Positions 48,046 to 58,890 of a DNA stretch of 64,000 nt are shown here, in pieces. The notes under the pieces were generated by a model. The model searched no databases, was not told the DNA's origin, and was given only the letters and a program-made list of their open reading frames with translations. Within the stretch, counting starts at the first letter, position 1. Every line of letters begins with the position of its first letter. The stretch comes from Bradyrhizobium sp. CCBAU 53340. GTDB lineage: Bacteria; Pseudomonadota; Alphaproteobacteria; Rhizobiales; Xanthobacteraceae. The stretch covers positions 558,001 through 622,000 of the forward strand of contig NZ_CP030056.1 in assembly GCF_015291645.1 (NCBI RefSeq), given 5' to 3'. A program made the position numbers and the translations under genes.

Positions 48046-48216
48046 ATTGTCCGGTTTCCGCCGATCGTTGTTACGCCGGCCGTGGCGCCTGCGCTGTCGC
48101 GGACCTAACAACGTTTCGTGCAGCGACGACAAGGCCAACCATGATTAAAGAGTCAGCCCTGGACGAGAGATTTGCTCCGGTGCAGCGTCGCCAGTTTGAA
48201 TATGTGAGGTCCTTTA

Positions 48217-48235
48217 ACGCAAGGAGTGCGCCATA
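48217..48235 (-). promoter_or_regulatory. Sigma-54 promoter upstream of nifA
   Basis: On the minus strand, TGGCGCACTCCTTGCG has TGGC at -24, TTGC at -12 and GG-N10-GC spacing. It lies about 175 bases before the nifA ATG. No exact TGT-N10-ACA site was found in the 150 bases above it. Confidence 0.65.
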
Positions 48236-49409
48236 TTGGCGCATCTTATGCAAATGATCCTCGAGTGCTTTCAGAGATAGCAGGTCGTCTGTCGTCCATG
48301 CCGGTCCCTACTGCGGGCAGCATCTAGGCTCAGGTGAACAGGTTCGGCGAAGCTGCGAGGGCCGCCATTTCCGATTGGTGACAATCGGACTTCTTTCAAA
48401 GTCGTGGTCATGCAGCTCGCTCCGCTCGTCCTGGACTGGTGTACCGATGAAGGTGCCACCGCAAATCGCTTTCAGCGCGCTGCTGCCCATTGGGAGGGCT
48501 GCGAGAGGCGCGGCATGCGAGCTCAGCCGTAGTCGGGCAAAAGTGCGTTCGGACGAGGTCCGGGTACTGTGATTTACGCGAGAACAATGGCCGTAACAGC
48601 TGTAGAGGCAGCTGTAGGAGCCGGGACGTTTCGCTCGAGACACGTAATCAGGCACCAGACTGGTTTGCGAGGTCGTCGTGCTCCTTGACCTCCTTTGGCC
48701 GCAGCGCGTCGCTCCGACGCTTAAAGCTGTGCCGGATTCGCAGGACGCTGACGAAGCATTCGCAATGGCCGGCTGACTCGGTCGCCTCGAGCCGTCAACA
48801 CCGCGCCCGTAAGCGGTGGTTTCACGGTCGGAGGCCTATTGACGAAGCATTGGTGCCGTCGACCTAGAGTGATTTACTGACAGGCTGCATGCAAAATGGC
48901 AGAGTGAGGCGGTCGGGCAAAGGCGCTTTGCGCGGCCGGTGACGCGGTCCTCCGCGTGTTCGCTCAACGGCTTGATGCGACTGATCCCGTGTCTCCACTG
49001 GAGGGCGCCCGGTATGTCAGCATGGCCGATTACGAAACGTCCGCTGACGAGGGCCGTCAGGGCGGTTGAGTCTGGAACCGGCACGTCGCAATGGCGAGAA
49101 GGTCAAACGAGGGAGTGTAAGGCGATGGTGCGCGTTGGTCCGCAACCACGGAGCGCCTCTCATTGCTACTACCGTTGCCAAGAAGCGAATCGCAGAGCGG
49201 CGTCTCAGGATAGAGCTCGTCCGCGGTTCCACCCTGAGGGGGTGCGTCATGGGACAGCAGGACGAGTCGAACGACACCGAGACCCAGGCATCACGCGATA
49301 GAATGAGCGCCTAGATGATCGTGAGCATCATCGCCACGACCGCGTGGCAGCCTCGTGTGGCATGTCGTTCCTGCTCCCTGCGGCTAACTCCTGCTTGTGG
49401 TAATCGTAT
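48236..49409. other. Gene-free stretch between nifA and nolK
   Basis: About 1.2 kb in which frames on both strands are short and mutually overlapping. No recognisable gene, no fixR sequence, and no IS relic that I can name. Confidence 0.4.
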
Positions 49410-50359
49410 CTAGGTTTGCGGCGGGAGCCGAGTGAACGCCTGATAGGATTCATAGGCGCGCATCAAGCCGTCGCGAAGCGACGTCGTCGCCCGCTAGCCG
49501 AGCTTGTCAAGGCGGCGGAGATCGAGCAGCTTGCGTGGCATGCCGCCGGGACGCGAGGTGTCGAAGCTGATCTCGCCTCGATAACCGATGACCTCGGCGA
49601 CGAGGCGGGAGAACTCGGCGATGATGATGTCCTCGCCGCTCCCGATATTGACGAGCTCGGACTCAGAATAGCGCTTCATCAAACGGAGGCAGGCATTCGC
49701 CATGTCGTCGACATAAAGGAATTTGCGCGTGGCAAGCCGGTGTCCCTGACCACAACGTTTTTCGCGCCGGCAAGCGTCGCTTCGTGAAAGCGCCGGATCA
49801 GCGCGGCTACGACGTGGCTGTATTCTGGATGACAATTGTTGCCAAGGCCGTACAGAGTAGTCGGCATTACACTGACGAAGTCGCTGCCATACTGGCTGCG
49901 ATAGGCCTCGGCCATCTTGATCCCGGCGATCTTTGCATGGCGTAGGGCTCATTGGTCGGCTCCAGCTGGCCTGTGAGTCCTCGCGAAGCGGCTGTGGCGC
50001 CAGCTTCGGATAGATGCAGGAGGAGCCAAGAAACATCAGCTTCTCGGCGCTATTCAGATGCGCGCCATGGGTCACGTTCGGCGCGATGGCAATATTATCG
50101 TAGATGAACTCAGCGCGCCGCGTATTGTTGGCGAGGATACCGCTGACTTTGGCCGCGGCAAGGAAAAACGACTTGCGGCGTCTTCTTTGCGAACCAGTCG
50201 AATACGGCGGCCTGGTTGCAGAGGTCGACCGTGCCGGTCGACAGTCACAAGTTCAACCTCCTCCTGCGCGAGCCGGCGCGCCAGCACGCTGCCGACCATG
50301 CCGCGATGACCGGCGACGTAGACGCGTGTGACCTTCAGCTCAAAGGAAGTGGCTGCCAT
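49410..50359 (-). pseudogene. nolK: GDP-fucose synthase, broken by frameshifts and a nonsense codon
   Basis: Pieces of a GDP-4-keto-6-deoxymannose epimerase/reductase appear in order but in three frames. They are VTRVYVAGHRGMVGSVLARR with the NADP motif (from ATG 50359), AEKLMFLGSSCIYPKLAPQP near 50030, and MAEAYRSQYGSDFVSVMPTT from 49915. YPEYSHVVAALIRRFHEA-like sequence follows, then FLYVDDMANACLRLMKRYSE near 49700. After DKLG, a TAG at 49494 stands where homologues have Trp. The frame then continues RATTSLRDGLMRAYESYQAF to a stop at 49410. At least three frameshifts plus the nonsense codon make it inactive. Its start overlaps the noeL end by 20 bases. Confidence 0.9.
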
Positions 50360-51410
50360 TGTCGGCGTCCCGTTTTGCTTCGGCCAGATCACTCGCCATC
50401 ATTTCCTGAACCAGTTGGACAAAGCTCCGCTTTGGCTTCCACCCGAGCTTGGTGCGCGCCTTGCTGGCATCGCCGACCAAAAGATCAACCTCGGTGGGGC
50501 GAAAATAGGTCGGATCGATGCGGACCACGGTCTTGCCGCTTCTAGCGTCGAGGCCGGTTTCCTCGACGCCCACGCCCCGCCATTCGATGCGGCGGCCGAC
50601 CTGCGCGAAGGCCAGCTCGACCATCTCCCGCACGGAATGCATCTCTCCGGTGGCAAGCACGAAGTCGTCTGGCTTATCGGCCTGCAGGATCAAATGCATG
50701 CCCGCCACATAGTCGCGGGCATGGCCCCAATCCCGCTTGGCTTCGAGATTGCCAAGATAGAGCGCATCTTCCAGGCCGACCTCGATGCGCGCGACGGCAC
50801 GCGTGATCTTGCGGGTCACGAAGGTCTCGCCACGGATCGGGCTCTCATGGTTGAACAGAATACCGTTGGAGGCGAACATGCCATAGGCTTCGCGGTAGTT
50901 TACCGTAATCCAGTAGCCATACAGCTTTGCGACGCCATAAGGCGAGCGTGGATAGAATGCGGTCGTCTCCTTCTGCGGAATCTCCTGCACCAGGCCATAA
51001 AGCTCCGAGGTCGAAGCCTGATAGAACCGCGTGTGCCTCTCCATTCCAAGAATGCGGACTGCTTCCAGGAGGCGCAGCACCCCGATTGCGTCCGCATTAG
51101 CGGTATATTCCGGGCTCTCGAAGCTGACGGCAACATGGCTTTGGGCGGCGAGATTGTAGATCTCAGTCGGCCGGATTTGCTGTATCAGGCGGATCAGATT
51201 GGTCGAATCCGTCATGTCGCCGTAATGCATCAGGAACGGGACCTTGCCGACATGCGGATCCTGGTAAAGGTGATCGACGCGCGCTGTGTTGAACGAGGAC
51301 GAGCGGCGCTTGATGCCGTGCACAACATAGCCGAGCGACAGTAGATAGTCGGCGAGATAAGCCCCGTCTTGCCCGGTTACGCCGGTGATGAGAGCGACGC
51401 GCTCAGCCAT
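50340..51410 (-). CDS. noeL: GDP-mannose 4,6-dehydratase
   Basis: Converts GDP-mannose to GDP-4-keto-6-deoxymannose, the first step to GDP-fucose for Nod factor fucosylation. The ATG at 51410 with GGGAG upstream gives 356 residues: [20 protein letters not shown] (NADP motif). The active-site TSELYG is in [14 protein letters not shown] and the YxxxK is in [12 protein letters not shown]. The GDP-binding [20 protein letters not shown] is complete. No defects. It is followed by the broken nolK and preceded by nodZ 650 bases upstream. Confidence 0.95.
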   Translation of the reverse strand: MAERVALITGVTGQDGAYLADYLLSLGYVVHGIKRRSSSFNTARVDHLYQDPHVGKVPFLMHYGDMTDSTNLIRLIQQIRPTEIYNLAAQSHVAVSFESPEYTANADAIGVLRLLEAVRILGMERHTRFYQASTSELYGLVQEIPQKETTAFYPRSPYGVAKLYGYWITVNYREAYGMFASNGILFNHESPIRGETFVTRKITRAVARIEVGLEDALYLGNLEAKRDWGHARDYVAGMHLILQADKPDDFVLATGEMHSVREMVELAFAQVGRRIEWRGVGVEETGLDARSGKTVVRIDPTYFRPTEVDLLVGDASKARTKLGWKPKRSFVQLVQEMMASDLAEAKRDADNGSHFL

Positions 51411-52056
51411 ATTCACAAATGCTCCCAAATGCCTCAGGGGCCTACCGACTTCCAGCAACGGCCGAAGCCTGTCCCTCTGACATATCGTCCGGCGTGGTCA
51501 ACCTACTATGGCGCTAGTGCTCATATTCCGGGGAAGTGTGGCGGCGCGCCCTGGCTCCACCATCTCTCAGCCGTGGAGAAGTTGGCAAGGCGCTGTGTGG
51601 TGAAAGCAGCAAGGAATACCAAGTACGTTGGGGCCTGAATTAACGATCCTGGGAGGCCTGCATCCGGCATCAACCCGCGCGAGGTGAGCTCGGCGCCCTT
51701 CCCTCGTGTGCATAGAGAGGTCCAGCACAATGTGTGACCACCTTATCTCCAGGTATGGGCATCGGTAACTCATTTGAGAAATCTACTCCCGCCGCACCTT
51801 CATCCGCAGCACTCGCCTTCACCAAACAAGGTGCTTGGGATACGAACCGAGCCGGCTCCGTCGGAGAACGGCATAGGTCGGTGAGACATTACGACAGCAG
51901 TGTCGCACCCTCGCTTCGCGCGGAGTCCATTGGATGGCTTCGAACCGATGTCCAGATATGGCACCGAGGCGTTGTACCTGGTGACTGCTGAAGTAAGTGC
52001 TAGGCTCATTTAAGCCTTTCTTGGCGCTGGTGGGGCTTGACGTCCTGTGGCAAGCA
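51411..52056. other. Gap between nodZ and noeL
   Basis: About 650 bases without a supported gene. No nod box was found, so noeL either has an unrecognised promoter or is read from nodZ. Confidence 0.4.
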
Positions 52057-53085
52057 TCAAAAGGCCGGCTTCGCTGGCCGCCGCTCGTGAGGACCGGCGA
52101 GAGAGCGCGCATCTGGCGCGTGCTCGGCGGATGACCTTTCGGCTAAGATCAAGTGGCTTGGATCGTCCAAGCTAAATTCGATTACTTGGGGGACGACTAG
52201 GCTTGCGTAGCGCGAGAAAGCACTTGTCGACGGAAATCGGATAACGGTATGGCAGTAGGCCAGGAGGTACATTTCCACGAGAGCAGCGAATCCGCCCTCG
52301 ACTCCAAGATCTGCAGTGTGCAGCGGGCCAGCATCGTTCGCTCGGAAGCGTTTGGGAATGCTGAAGAGCTCAGAATAGACAGCCGAAAGGTGATCAGCGA
52401 CGCTGGGACTGTCAGTGCACAAAAAGAGCCTTGTCGGTCGTGTATGATGCAATGCTTTTGCCCGTTCAACTGCAGCGCATACCTGCTCCATAGCGACTCG
52501 TGGGTCGGTCCAATAAGGCCTATGACCCATAGTATCTTCACCGTTCCCGTGCCGAACGTGTATCCCGATTACATCGTGCCCCTCAAACGCTCGATGGTAA
52601 ACATCGTCGATGCGACGCCTGATCTCCTGGCGTGGTGTGATGCTTTGGAATATGTTGCGCTCGGCCTCCTGATCACAGCCCCACATTAAGCAAGCGTCAC
52701 AAACGATAGTATTCGCCTGGATATCCCTTGACGTTACCAACAACCTGCGCAGCTCATCACGCTCGTGGAAAATTTGGTCATCCGACCGGTAAACGCCGTC
52801 AATTGCAGGCCTGTTCCACCAATGTGGAAAAAACGGCCCAGGAAAGCAGAGTTGATTGATCTTATCGTCGCAGATAACGGGTACGCCCGAGATGTTGTCG
52901 AGCGGCTCAAAGAACACGCTGAAGGCGTTTGTAAAGGGGTCAGAGAGATAGCAAGATCCGCGCCAGTCAATGACCAAAGTGCGCCCTGTTCGCTTGGAGT
53001 ATTGCCAGGCTGACGCGAGCGACCATAAGCAATCGCCGAAACCGGTGCGACGCCTGGAAATGACGAAGCGCTGTTGATGAGTCAT
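52057..53085 (-). CDS. nodZ: Nod factor alpha-1,6-fucosyltransferase NodZ
   Basis: Transfers fucose from GDP-fucose to O-6 of the reducing-end GlcNAc of the Nod factor. The ATG at 53085 gives 342 residues: MTHQQRFVISRRRTGFGDCL. The conserved donor-binding motif is GIHVRHGNGEDTMGHRPYW near residue 175, and CTDSPSVADHL and FPSTSAFSRYASL follow, as in GT23 enzymes. It lies 180 bases after nolO with no nod box between, so it is likely the continuation of the nodABC operon. The C-terminal 25 residues are a variable tail. Confidence 0.95.
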   Translation of the reverse strand: MTHQQRFVISRRRTGFGDCLWSLASAWQYSKRTGRTLVIDWRGSCYLSDPFTNAFSVFFEPLDNISGVPVICDDKINQLCFPGPFFPHWWNRPAIDGVYRSDDQIFHERDELRRLLVTSRDIQANTIVCDACLMWGCDQEAERNIFQSITPRQEIRRRIDDVYHRAFEGHDVIGIHVRHGNGEDTMGHRPYWTDPRVAMEQVCAAVERAKALHHTRPTRLFLCTDSPSVADHLSAVYSELFSIPKRFRANDAGPLHTADLGVEGGFAALVEMYLLAYCHTVIRFPSTSAFSRYASLVVPQVIEFSLDDPSHLILAERSSAEHAPDARSLAGPHERRPAKPAF

Positions 53086-53266
53086 CTTGAATCCATTGCT
53101 CCGGCAGTTGAATAAGTTGCTCACCCTGGACGGCAGGAAAGTACCGGCAGTGTTATCGTCCGCCAGGCCGTCGCGAGCCGTATGTTAGGTTGCGAGAGCT
53201 TGTCCGCTTCGCGACCAAGAGGTCGGTTATGGATTGCCGTTCGCTAGCTAGACAAAGAGATACCTA

Positions 53267-55300
53267 TCAAGTCGCATGCGCCTGATCGCGCAGATCTCCC
53301 AGATTGTTGGCGGCGGGACGCAAGCAGATGCGGCGCTTTTCCCACAACTGCCGAAGTTCAAGGATGATTGCGTCGCGCCGCTCGCCCTTTACGTGAGCGA
53401 GAAGCTCGCCGAGGGCGGCGTCCCCTTTGATTCCATGCAGCAACTCGAATAGATCGGGCGAGATGCGCACAGCGCCGCCATCGGAGAAGGTGGTATAAGT
53501 CTCGCAGACGATCTCCCGACACTCTGCGGTGACGTGATCCGGGGTACGGCGAAGTGAAGTGTAGGCCGGTAAGGAAACGCGGAGCGCAGCCCAGTCCTCC
53601 GGCGTGGCGACGCGCTTCGTGATGAGAAGCGATCCGATCACGAGGGCGTCAAGATCTGTCGTAAGGAACGTGACCATTGCGTCGGTAACCGACTGCACGA
53701 TCGGTTCGACATTGTTGTTGAAAGATGTATTGAGGAGGACAGGGACGCCCGTCCGCTTGTGGAATTGATTAATCAGCTCCCAGTACCGCGGGTTCGATCT
53801 ACGTGACACCGTCTGCAGCCGTGCTGTACCATCGACGTGCGTAACCGCACCAAGCACACTTCGCTTGCAATCACGAACTTGAACGACAAAGTTCATGAAC
53901 GGAAAAGCTCCCGCGGTCTTAGGAAGATCGAAAAACTCAGCGGCATGTTCCTCCAATACGGAAGGTGCAAACGGCCGGTAGCCCTCGCGTTTTTTAACGA
54001 TGGCGTTTATGCGGTCCTTATTCTTTGCTGGTCTGGGGTCAGCAACAATGCTGCGGTTACCGAGGGCGCGCGGTCCAAATTCGGAGCGGCCTTGGACCCA
54101 GCCAACAACCGAACCGTTGGCTATCCATTCAGCTACCACGCTCGCCACGTTCGCGCTTCTTTGCACGTCGATATGCCCGCGCCATGCAGCAACCTCTCGC
54201 TCTACAGCATGGTCATCCCCAAGTGCCGGGCCCCAATAGACATGCTGAAGCCGCTCACGGGGTGCGGGACGTCCTTGTTCTTCGGAAACCATGAGAGCAG
54301 CGCCGAGTGCGCATCCAGCATCGTGCGCCGCGGGCTGCACGAAGATATCATCAAATAGTCCTGTATAGAGCAACTTACCGGTCATGGTGCAGTTGTGGGC
54401 GACACCACCAGCCAAGCATAGCCGCTTCATGCCGGTCACCTCACGGTAATGCCTGAGAACATGAAAAACAATACGTTCCAAGGCCTCCTGCAAGGCTGCA
54501 CTAACATCTTTATGCTCTTGGGTGAACGGCATTCCCTTGCCGCGAACGTGTATGTCGTGCTCTAACGCCGGAGCGATGTCGTTCAAATGTATCTTGTAGC
54601 CACCGTTCTCCTTTAATTCGTAGAATTGCTGAAATAGTTCTCGGAAACGCGAGGAGTCCCCGTACGGAGCAAGGCCCATAACCTTGTACTCGTCGAACAA
54701 GCCATAACCGAGGCACTTGATTGCCTCTAAGTAAAACAATCCGAGGGAACCGTCCTCTGGGAAGGTATGTAGTTGAGTAAGACGACTTCCCGATCCAATG
54801 GCCACCATCCCGGAGAGGAAATCACCGCCGCCGTCGATTGCCAAGACTAGACCTTCGTCATAGCCGGACACAGCAAAAGCACTTGTTGCATGCGCATGAT
54901 GGTGACTGACGAATGACAAGCGCGATGGCTCGATCTCTGTATCAAACTCCTGCGATAGCATAAGCTGTAGAAGGGTTCTGGCGTCGAGAGGGATGCCACT
55001 CTGCGTCTCCGAACCAAACAAAAGCCGAAGCATCGCGTTGCAATAGGACTCGGTTGCATAGAATGCGATGCGATCGATGTCCTTTAATTGCGCTCCCGCA
55101 GCAGCCAGGCAGTAGCGGATGGCCTGGGCGGGAAATTTGTTGGAATGCTTAATTCGGTTTAGGCGTTCTTCTTCAACCGCGGCTAACACACGCCCGTCAC
55201 GCACCATGACAGCTGCGCCATCATGCAAGAATGTGTGCGAGAGTGCAGGTCGATATTCATGGACCTTATCCAATCCGCCGCTCAATCCAAGACACAGCAT
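53267..55300 (-). CDS. nolO: Nod factor carbamoyltransferase NolO
   Basis: A 677-residue carbamoyltransferase of the NodU/CmcH family, which carbamoylates the non-reducing terminal residue (3-O in NGR234). The ATG at 55300 has GGAGG seven bases before it and starts MLCLGLSGGLDKVHEYRPAL. The N-terminal Kae1-like metal site is in HHHAHATSAFAVSGYDEGLV and IDGGGDFLSG. The C-terminal carbamoyl-AMP domain has GWVQGRSEFGPRALGNRSIV and LNTSFNNNVEPIVQSVTDAM. nolM and nolN, found before nolO in B. japonicum, are absent; nodJ is 140 bases upstream. Confidence 0.93.
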   Translation of the reverse strand: MLCLGLSGGLDKVHEYRPALSHTFLHDGAAVMVRDGRVLAAVEEERLNRIKHSNKFPAQAIRYCLAAAGAQLKDIDRIAFYATESYCNAMLRLLFGSETQSGIPLDARTLLQLMLSQEFDTEIEPSRLSFVSHHHAHATSAFAVSGYDEGLVLAIDGGGDFLSGMVAIGSGSRLTQLHTFPEDGSLGLFYLEAIKCLGYGLFDEYKVMGLAPYGDSSRFRELFQQFYELKENGGYKIHLNDIAPALEHDIHVRGKGMPFTQEHKDVSAALQEALERIVFHVLRHYREVTGMKRLCLAGGVAHNCTMTGKLLYTGLFDDIFVQPAAHDAGCALGAALMVSEEQGRPAPRERLQHVYWGPALGDDHAVEREVAAWRGHIDVQRSANVASVVAEWIANGSVVGWVQGRSEFGPRALGNRSIVADPRPAKNKDRINAIVKKREGYRPFAPSVLEEHAAEFFDLPKTAGAFPFMNFVVQVRDCKRSVLGAVTHVDGTARLQTVSRRSNPRYWELINQFHKRTGVPVLLNTSFNNNVEPIVQSVTDAMVTFLTTDLDALVIGSLLITKRVATPEDWAALRVSLPAYTSLRRTPDHVTAECREIVCETYTTFSDGGAVRISPDLFELLHGIKGDAALGELLAHVKGERRDAIILELRQLWEKRRICLRPAANNLGDLRDQAHAT

Positions 55301-55439
55301 TCTATCCTCCAGCAAGTGTGGTAGTAATCATGATCTTTAGGGCGGCCGGGTAATGAAACGTCCGCGACGTTGAACGCGAATAGGCCGGCAAGCGCAGGCC
55401 GAGAAACAGGGTGTGCGTTCATTAAGCGGCTGGGCATCG

Positions 55440-56228
55440 TCAGTGTGATAAGCGTCGCCGAAATAGCTTTGCCGACAGTAAGAAGAGCAGTACTGCGTAA
55501 GCGAAAAGGACACCAACATGCGCGCCGATGCTATCGAGTGGTAGCCCGAGCATTGCAGGCCGTATTAGCGCAATCGAATGTTCCAAAGGTAACGCGGCTG
55601 CAGCCAACTGGAGAGCGGGCGGAAGGTGCGCAACGGGAAAGACTGCCCCGGATAGGAACACCATAGGGGTCGAGATGAGAGTCTGGTAGAACACAAAATA
55701 GTCGTAGCTTGGGGCAATCGCGACAACGACGAGCGCCGCGCTCGCGAACGCAAGGCCGGTGAGGGCGAGAGCGGGGAAACAATAGAACGTGGATAATAAG
55801 GTGCCATAGCCAAGCCCCGTAGCAACAAGCGCGATTCCGGTGCCCGCCAAAGTGGCCTTGCTTGCTGCCCAAACCAATTCACCGAGGAGGATATCACCCA
55901 GCGTGAGCGGAGTGCACATCATTGCGTCCCAGGTTCGTTGGCTGCGCATGCGAGCGAACGTTCCGTACAGAGTTTCGAAGCTTGCCGCGGTCATAGCGCT
56001 GGTTGCCACCATTCCGCCGACCAAGAAATCGACATATGAGTGACCGTCTACATTGCCGACAATCAGGCCGAGCCCAAAGCCGAGACCCAAGAGGTTGGTC
56101 AACGGGTCGGCCAAGTTGCCAAGCAGCGAAGCAGCGGCGGCCTTCCTCCATGCCAGATAGTTGCGGCGCCACACGCTGATCCAACTGAGTGCGTCCGATG
56201 GCAAGGCTGCTTTGGATATCGTCTTCAT
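55440..56228 (-). CDS. nodJ: Nod factor ABC exporter membrane subunit NodJ
   Basis: A 262-residue ABC-2 type permease with six hydrophobic segments. It exports lipochitooligosaccharides across the inner membrane with NodI. Typical segments are [57 protein letters not shown], and [15 protein letters not shown]. The ATG overlaps the nodI stop (ATGA), so translation is coupled. Length is standard. Confidence 0.95.
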   Translation of the reverse strand: MKTISKAALPSDALSWISVWRRNYLAWRKAAAASLLGNLADPLTNLLGLGFGLGLIVGNVDGHSYVDFLVGGMVATSAMTAASFETLYGTFARMRSQRTWDAMMCTPLTLGDILLGELVWAASKATLAGTGIALVATGLGYGTLLSTFYCFPALALTGLAFASAALVVVAIAPSYDYFVFYQTLISTPMVFLSGAVFPVAHLPPALQLAAAALPLEHSIALIRPAMLGLPLDSIGAHVGVLFAYAVLLFLLSAKLFRRRLSH

Positions 56229-57139
56229 GCGTCTATCCTGTGTCCCGTCAACCGCAGGAAGACGTCTTCCAGGTTAGGCGGCCGCTCCAGAAGGCGCAGA
56301 CCGGTGCATCCACGAAGCCGAAGCCGCACCGCCGCCTGATCCGGCGCGTAGCAAAACAGCGTCTCTCCCCTCACCTCGATGCGCGAAGCGTGAGGCTCTA
56401 TTATCGCACGGAGCTCGAGTGGGTTTCCGCCGTAGACCTCGAGGACATCACAGCCAATCTGAGAGTCGATCAGAGCATTGGGCGCACCCTCGGCGATCTT
56501 ACGTCCATTCTCTAGCACGCAGAGGCGATCGCAAAGTCGTTCAGCCTCTTCCATGAAGTGGGTCGTCAGCAGGATAGTCTTTCCTCGAGCGAGCAGAAGA
56601 CGCAGGCGTTCCCAAATCAAGTGGCGGGCGTGGGGATCGAGGCTGGTCGTGGGTTCATCCATGATGAGCAGTTGTGGATCGTTGATCAGGGCACGGGCCA
56701 GCACGAGACGTCGCTTCATGCCGCCGGACAGATCCGCGACCCGTGACTCTGCTCTACCCTCAAGTCGCGCAAATTCGAGCAGCGAAGGCACAGCCTCCTC
56801 ACTTTCGCGCGTATTCAGTCCAAAGTACCGTCCAAATATGAGGAGATTTTCGCGCACAGTGAACGCATCCTCGAGATTATCAACTTGTGGGACGACGCCG
56901 ATGCCCGCGCGCGCCAAACGGGCGCGTGCCGGCACCTGCTCACCCAAAACAGTGATCCGGCCGGCATCGGGCGATATGAGGCCGAGGATCATCCGAACGA
57001 TCGTGCTTTTACCCGCCCCATTTGGACCGAGTAGCCCGAAACACTCTCCCTTAGCGACGCTAAAGGTCAGACCCCGTACGACGCCTCGATCATGATAAGT
57101 CTTTTGGACGTCAGTCAGTTGAATCGCTGGATTGGACAT
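56225..57139 (-). CDS. nodI: Nod factor ABC exporter ATPase NodI
   Basis: A 304-residue ABC ATPase. Walker A is [20 protein letters not shown] near residue 38, the signature is [20 protein letters not shown], and Walker B is [13 protein letters not shown], followed by [15 protein letters not shown] with the switch His. It powers NodJ. The gene starts eight bases after nodU and overlaps nodJ by four. Confidence 0.96.
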   Translation of the reverse strand: MSNPAIQLTDVQKTYHDRGVVRGLTFSVAKGECFGLLGPNGAGKSTIVRMILGLISPDAGRITVLGEQVPARARLARAGIGVVPQVDNLEDAFTVRENLLIFGRYFGLNTRESEEAVPSLLEFARLEGRAESRVADLSGGMKRRLVLARALINDPQLLIMDEPTTSLDPHARHLIWERLRLLLARGKTILLTTHFMEEAERLCDRLCVLENGRKIAEGAPNALIDSQIGCDVLEVYGGNPLELRAIIEPHASRIEVRGETLFCYAPDQAAVRLRLRGCTGLRLLERPPNLEDVFLRLTGHRIDA

Positions 57140-57147
57140 AGGCTGTC

Positions 57148-58860
57148 TTAGTCAGTGACCAGAGCGGAATTGGATAATGTCAGACCAGCTTCGACGGATC
57201 GTTGCCAGAGAAAGCCGTCGCACCAAACATGGTCGACGCGACCCCAGTCACAAGCGCTAGCAACATCAGGAAAAAACCCCCGGCCAGGATGGTTGGCGCT
57301 CGTGTTGCAGAGCAGCGGAATTCCTGTAAGTTTCTCATACTCGACCAGAAGAGCAGCGATCTTTTGCGGAGACGTTCGGGAGATTGTTTGCAATCGGGCA
57401 GAACCATCCAGGTGCACGATAGCGGGAACTTTTGTCCGCCATTCGCGACGGGTTTGATGGTCGAAGAGCATGTAAGGATCTGGGCTGCCGGGATCGAAAA
57501 TTTCAGCAGCCCGGTCCTCGAGGCAAATAGGAGCGACGGGACGAAATCGTTCCCGTAGCTTGATATCGTTCAGAAGGTCTTTCATCTCCTTGGAGGTTGC
57601 AGCCGCAATAATACTGCGGCCGCCGAGTGCTCTGGGTCCGAGCTCCGCGAGGCCGGTGAGGAACACTACGGGCTTGCCTGTAGCGATGAGAGCCGCAAGC
57701 TCTACGATGGTACAGGGCAAAGCCTCCCATTGGCCTGATGGGTTGCTTCCGGTCAAGGCCGGTCCGCTGTGAACTGACCACTCCAAAGGAGTCAAAGCGT
57801 TTGGCTCGGCCATGGCGGCGCAAGCCGCGCCAATTGCTGAGCCGCTATCATTTGGAAACGGGGGTACCCAAACTGAATCAAACAATCCCGTCGCGCGCAG
57901 AGCACTATTCCACTTTATATTAAGTCCACACCCTCCAGCGATGCACAGGTGCCGTAAGCCCGGAAGACCTGAGTGCCGTAGCAGAGCAAGTCCTATTTCT
58001 TGCTCCAGCAGCCGCTCCAGAAAAACGTGAAAAGATGCGAGTACATCTTCGGAAGGCGTACCGGTGAGCCGACGACCGCATGCCTCGAAAAACCAGTCAG
58101 TGGCGGCAAGTAAGGCTTCAGGATCGTTTATGCTGGCACGGTAAGCGCGAGCACGCTCGGAAGGACCGGCTAGACACGCTTCATACATCTCTTGAAAGAC
58201 TGCCAGAATGCCCTCATCGAGAGCGCCTAGCCCGATATACGCCATAAGCTTACCTGCGACACCAAGATCCCAGCCTGCCCTGCTGGCTTGACGATAGGGC
58301 CCGAAGTGCTGCCCAGCGATAGCATAGGCATGGCCGATGAAAGGGAAAAGAGTGTCGAGGAAGCGGGCTCCGGTCGGATCTACATGATACAGGCGCGGAA
58401 AGATGCAGCCGTCCCACACTAAGCACAATGCAGGGGCTCGGGCTTTGGCGAAAGCACTGGTACAGTAAGCGCCGGCCACGTGGCCGGCTACGTGAGCATA
58501 GCTATGATAACGTAAAGGCACCCGATCGAGGACGAGGCCCGACCCGGCATAGGGCGTGAGGAGCGTGTTTTCGTGGGACTCGATATATGGCGCTCCCTTA
58601 ATGGTGAGCGGCACCCCTTCACTTAGGACATCAAATTGCGAGTGCGTCAGCCCGTCCCAGCCGTCGATGACAAATCGGTCAACATCCGTGGGCCTTAAGC
58701 CGTGTTCGGCCAGCGCGAGAGTGACTGCGCAGAGGTCGGTGATGGCTTGATAGCGTGGATTATTGGCTCTCTTTTCTTGCTCTATGCAGAAGAGCAAGCG
58801 CCCATCTTCCACAACGGCAACCGCTCCGTCATGTGTCAGCTTGATTCCACAGATTCGCAT
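57148..58860 (-). CDS. nodU: Nod factor 6-O-carbamoyltransferase NodU
   Basis: A 570-residue carbamoyltransferase that modifies O-6 of the non-reducing terminal GlcNAc. The ATG at 58860 (CGGAG five bases before) is preferred over GTG 58866 and gives [20 protein letters not shown]. The metal-site region [16 protein letters not shown] and the carbamoyl-transfer motif [18 protein letters not shown] are present; [13 protein letters not shown] matches the C-terminal part. It is in the nodABCSUIJ operon between nodS and nodI. Together with NolO the strain could place two carbamoyl groups. Confidence 0.95.
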   Translation of the reverse strand: MRICGIKLTHDGAVAVVEDGRLLFCIEQEKRANNPRYQAITDLCAVTLALAEHGLRPTDVDRFVIDGWDGLTHSQFDVLSEGVPLTIKGAPYIESHENTLLTPYAGSGLVLDRVPLRYHSYAHVAGHVAGAYCTSAFAKARAPALCLVWDGCIFPRLYHVDPTGARFLDTLFPFIGHAYAIAGQHFGPYRQASRAGWDLGVAGKLMAYIGLGALDEGILAVFQEMYEACLAGPSERARAYRASINDPEALLAATDWFFEACGRRLTGTPSEDVLASFHVFLERLLEQEIGLALLRHSGLPGLRHLCIAGGCGLNIKWNSALRATGLFDSVWVPPFPNDSGSAIGAACAAMAEPNALTPLEWSVHSGPALTGSNPSGQWEALPCTIVELAALIATGKPVVFLTGLAELGPRALGGRSIIAAATSKEMKDLLNDIKLRERFRPVAPICLEDRAAEIFDPGSPDPYMLFDHQTRREWRTKVPAIVHLDGSARLQTISRTSPQKIAALLVEYEKLTGIPLLCNTSANHPGRGFFPDVASACDWGRVDHVWCDGFLWQRSVEAGLTLSNSALVTD

Positions 58861-58890
58861 AGTCACTCCGTGTTCGCCGCAGCGAATGCA

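Noticed and set aside
51411..53266. Search for extra nod boxes before nodZ and noeL
   Set aside because: No stretch resembling the ACAATCGATTT core in the right orientation was found in either intergenic interval.
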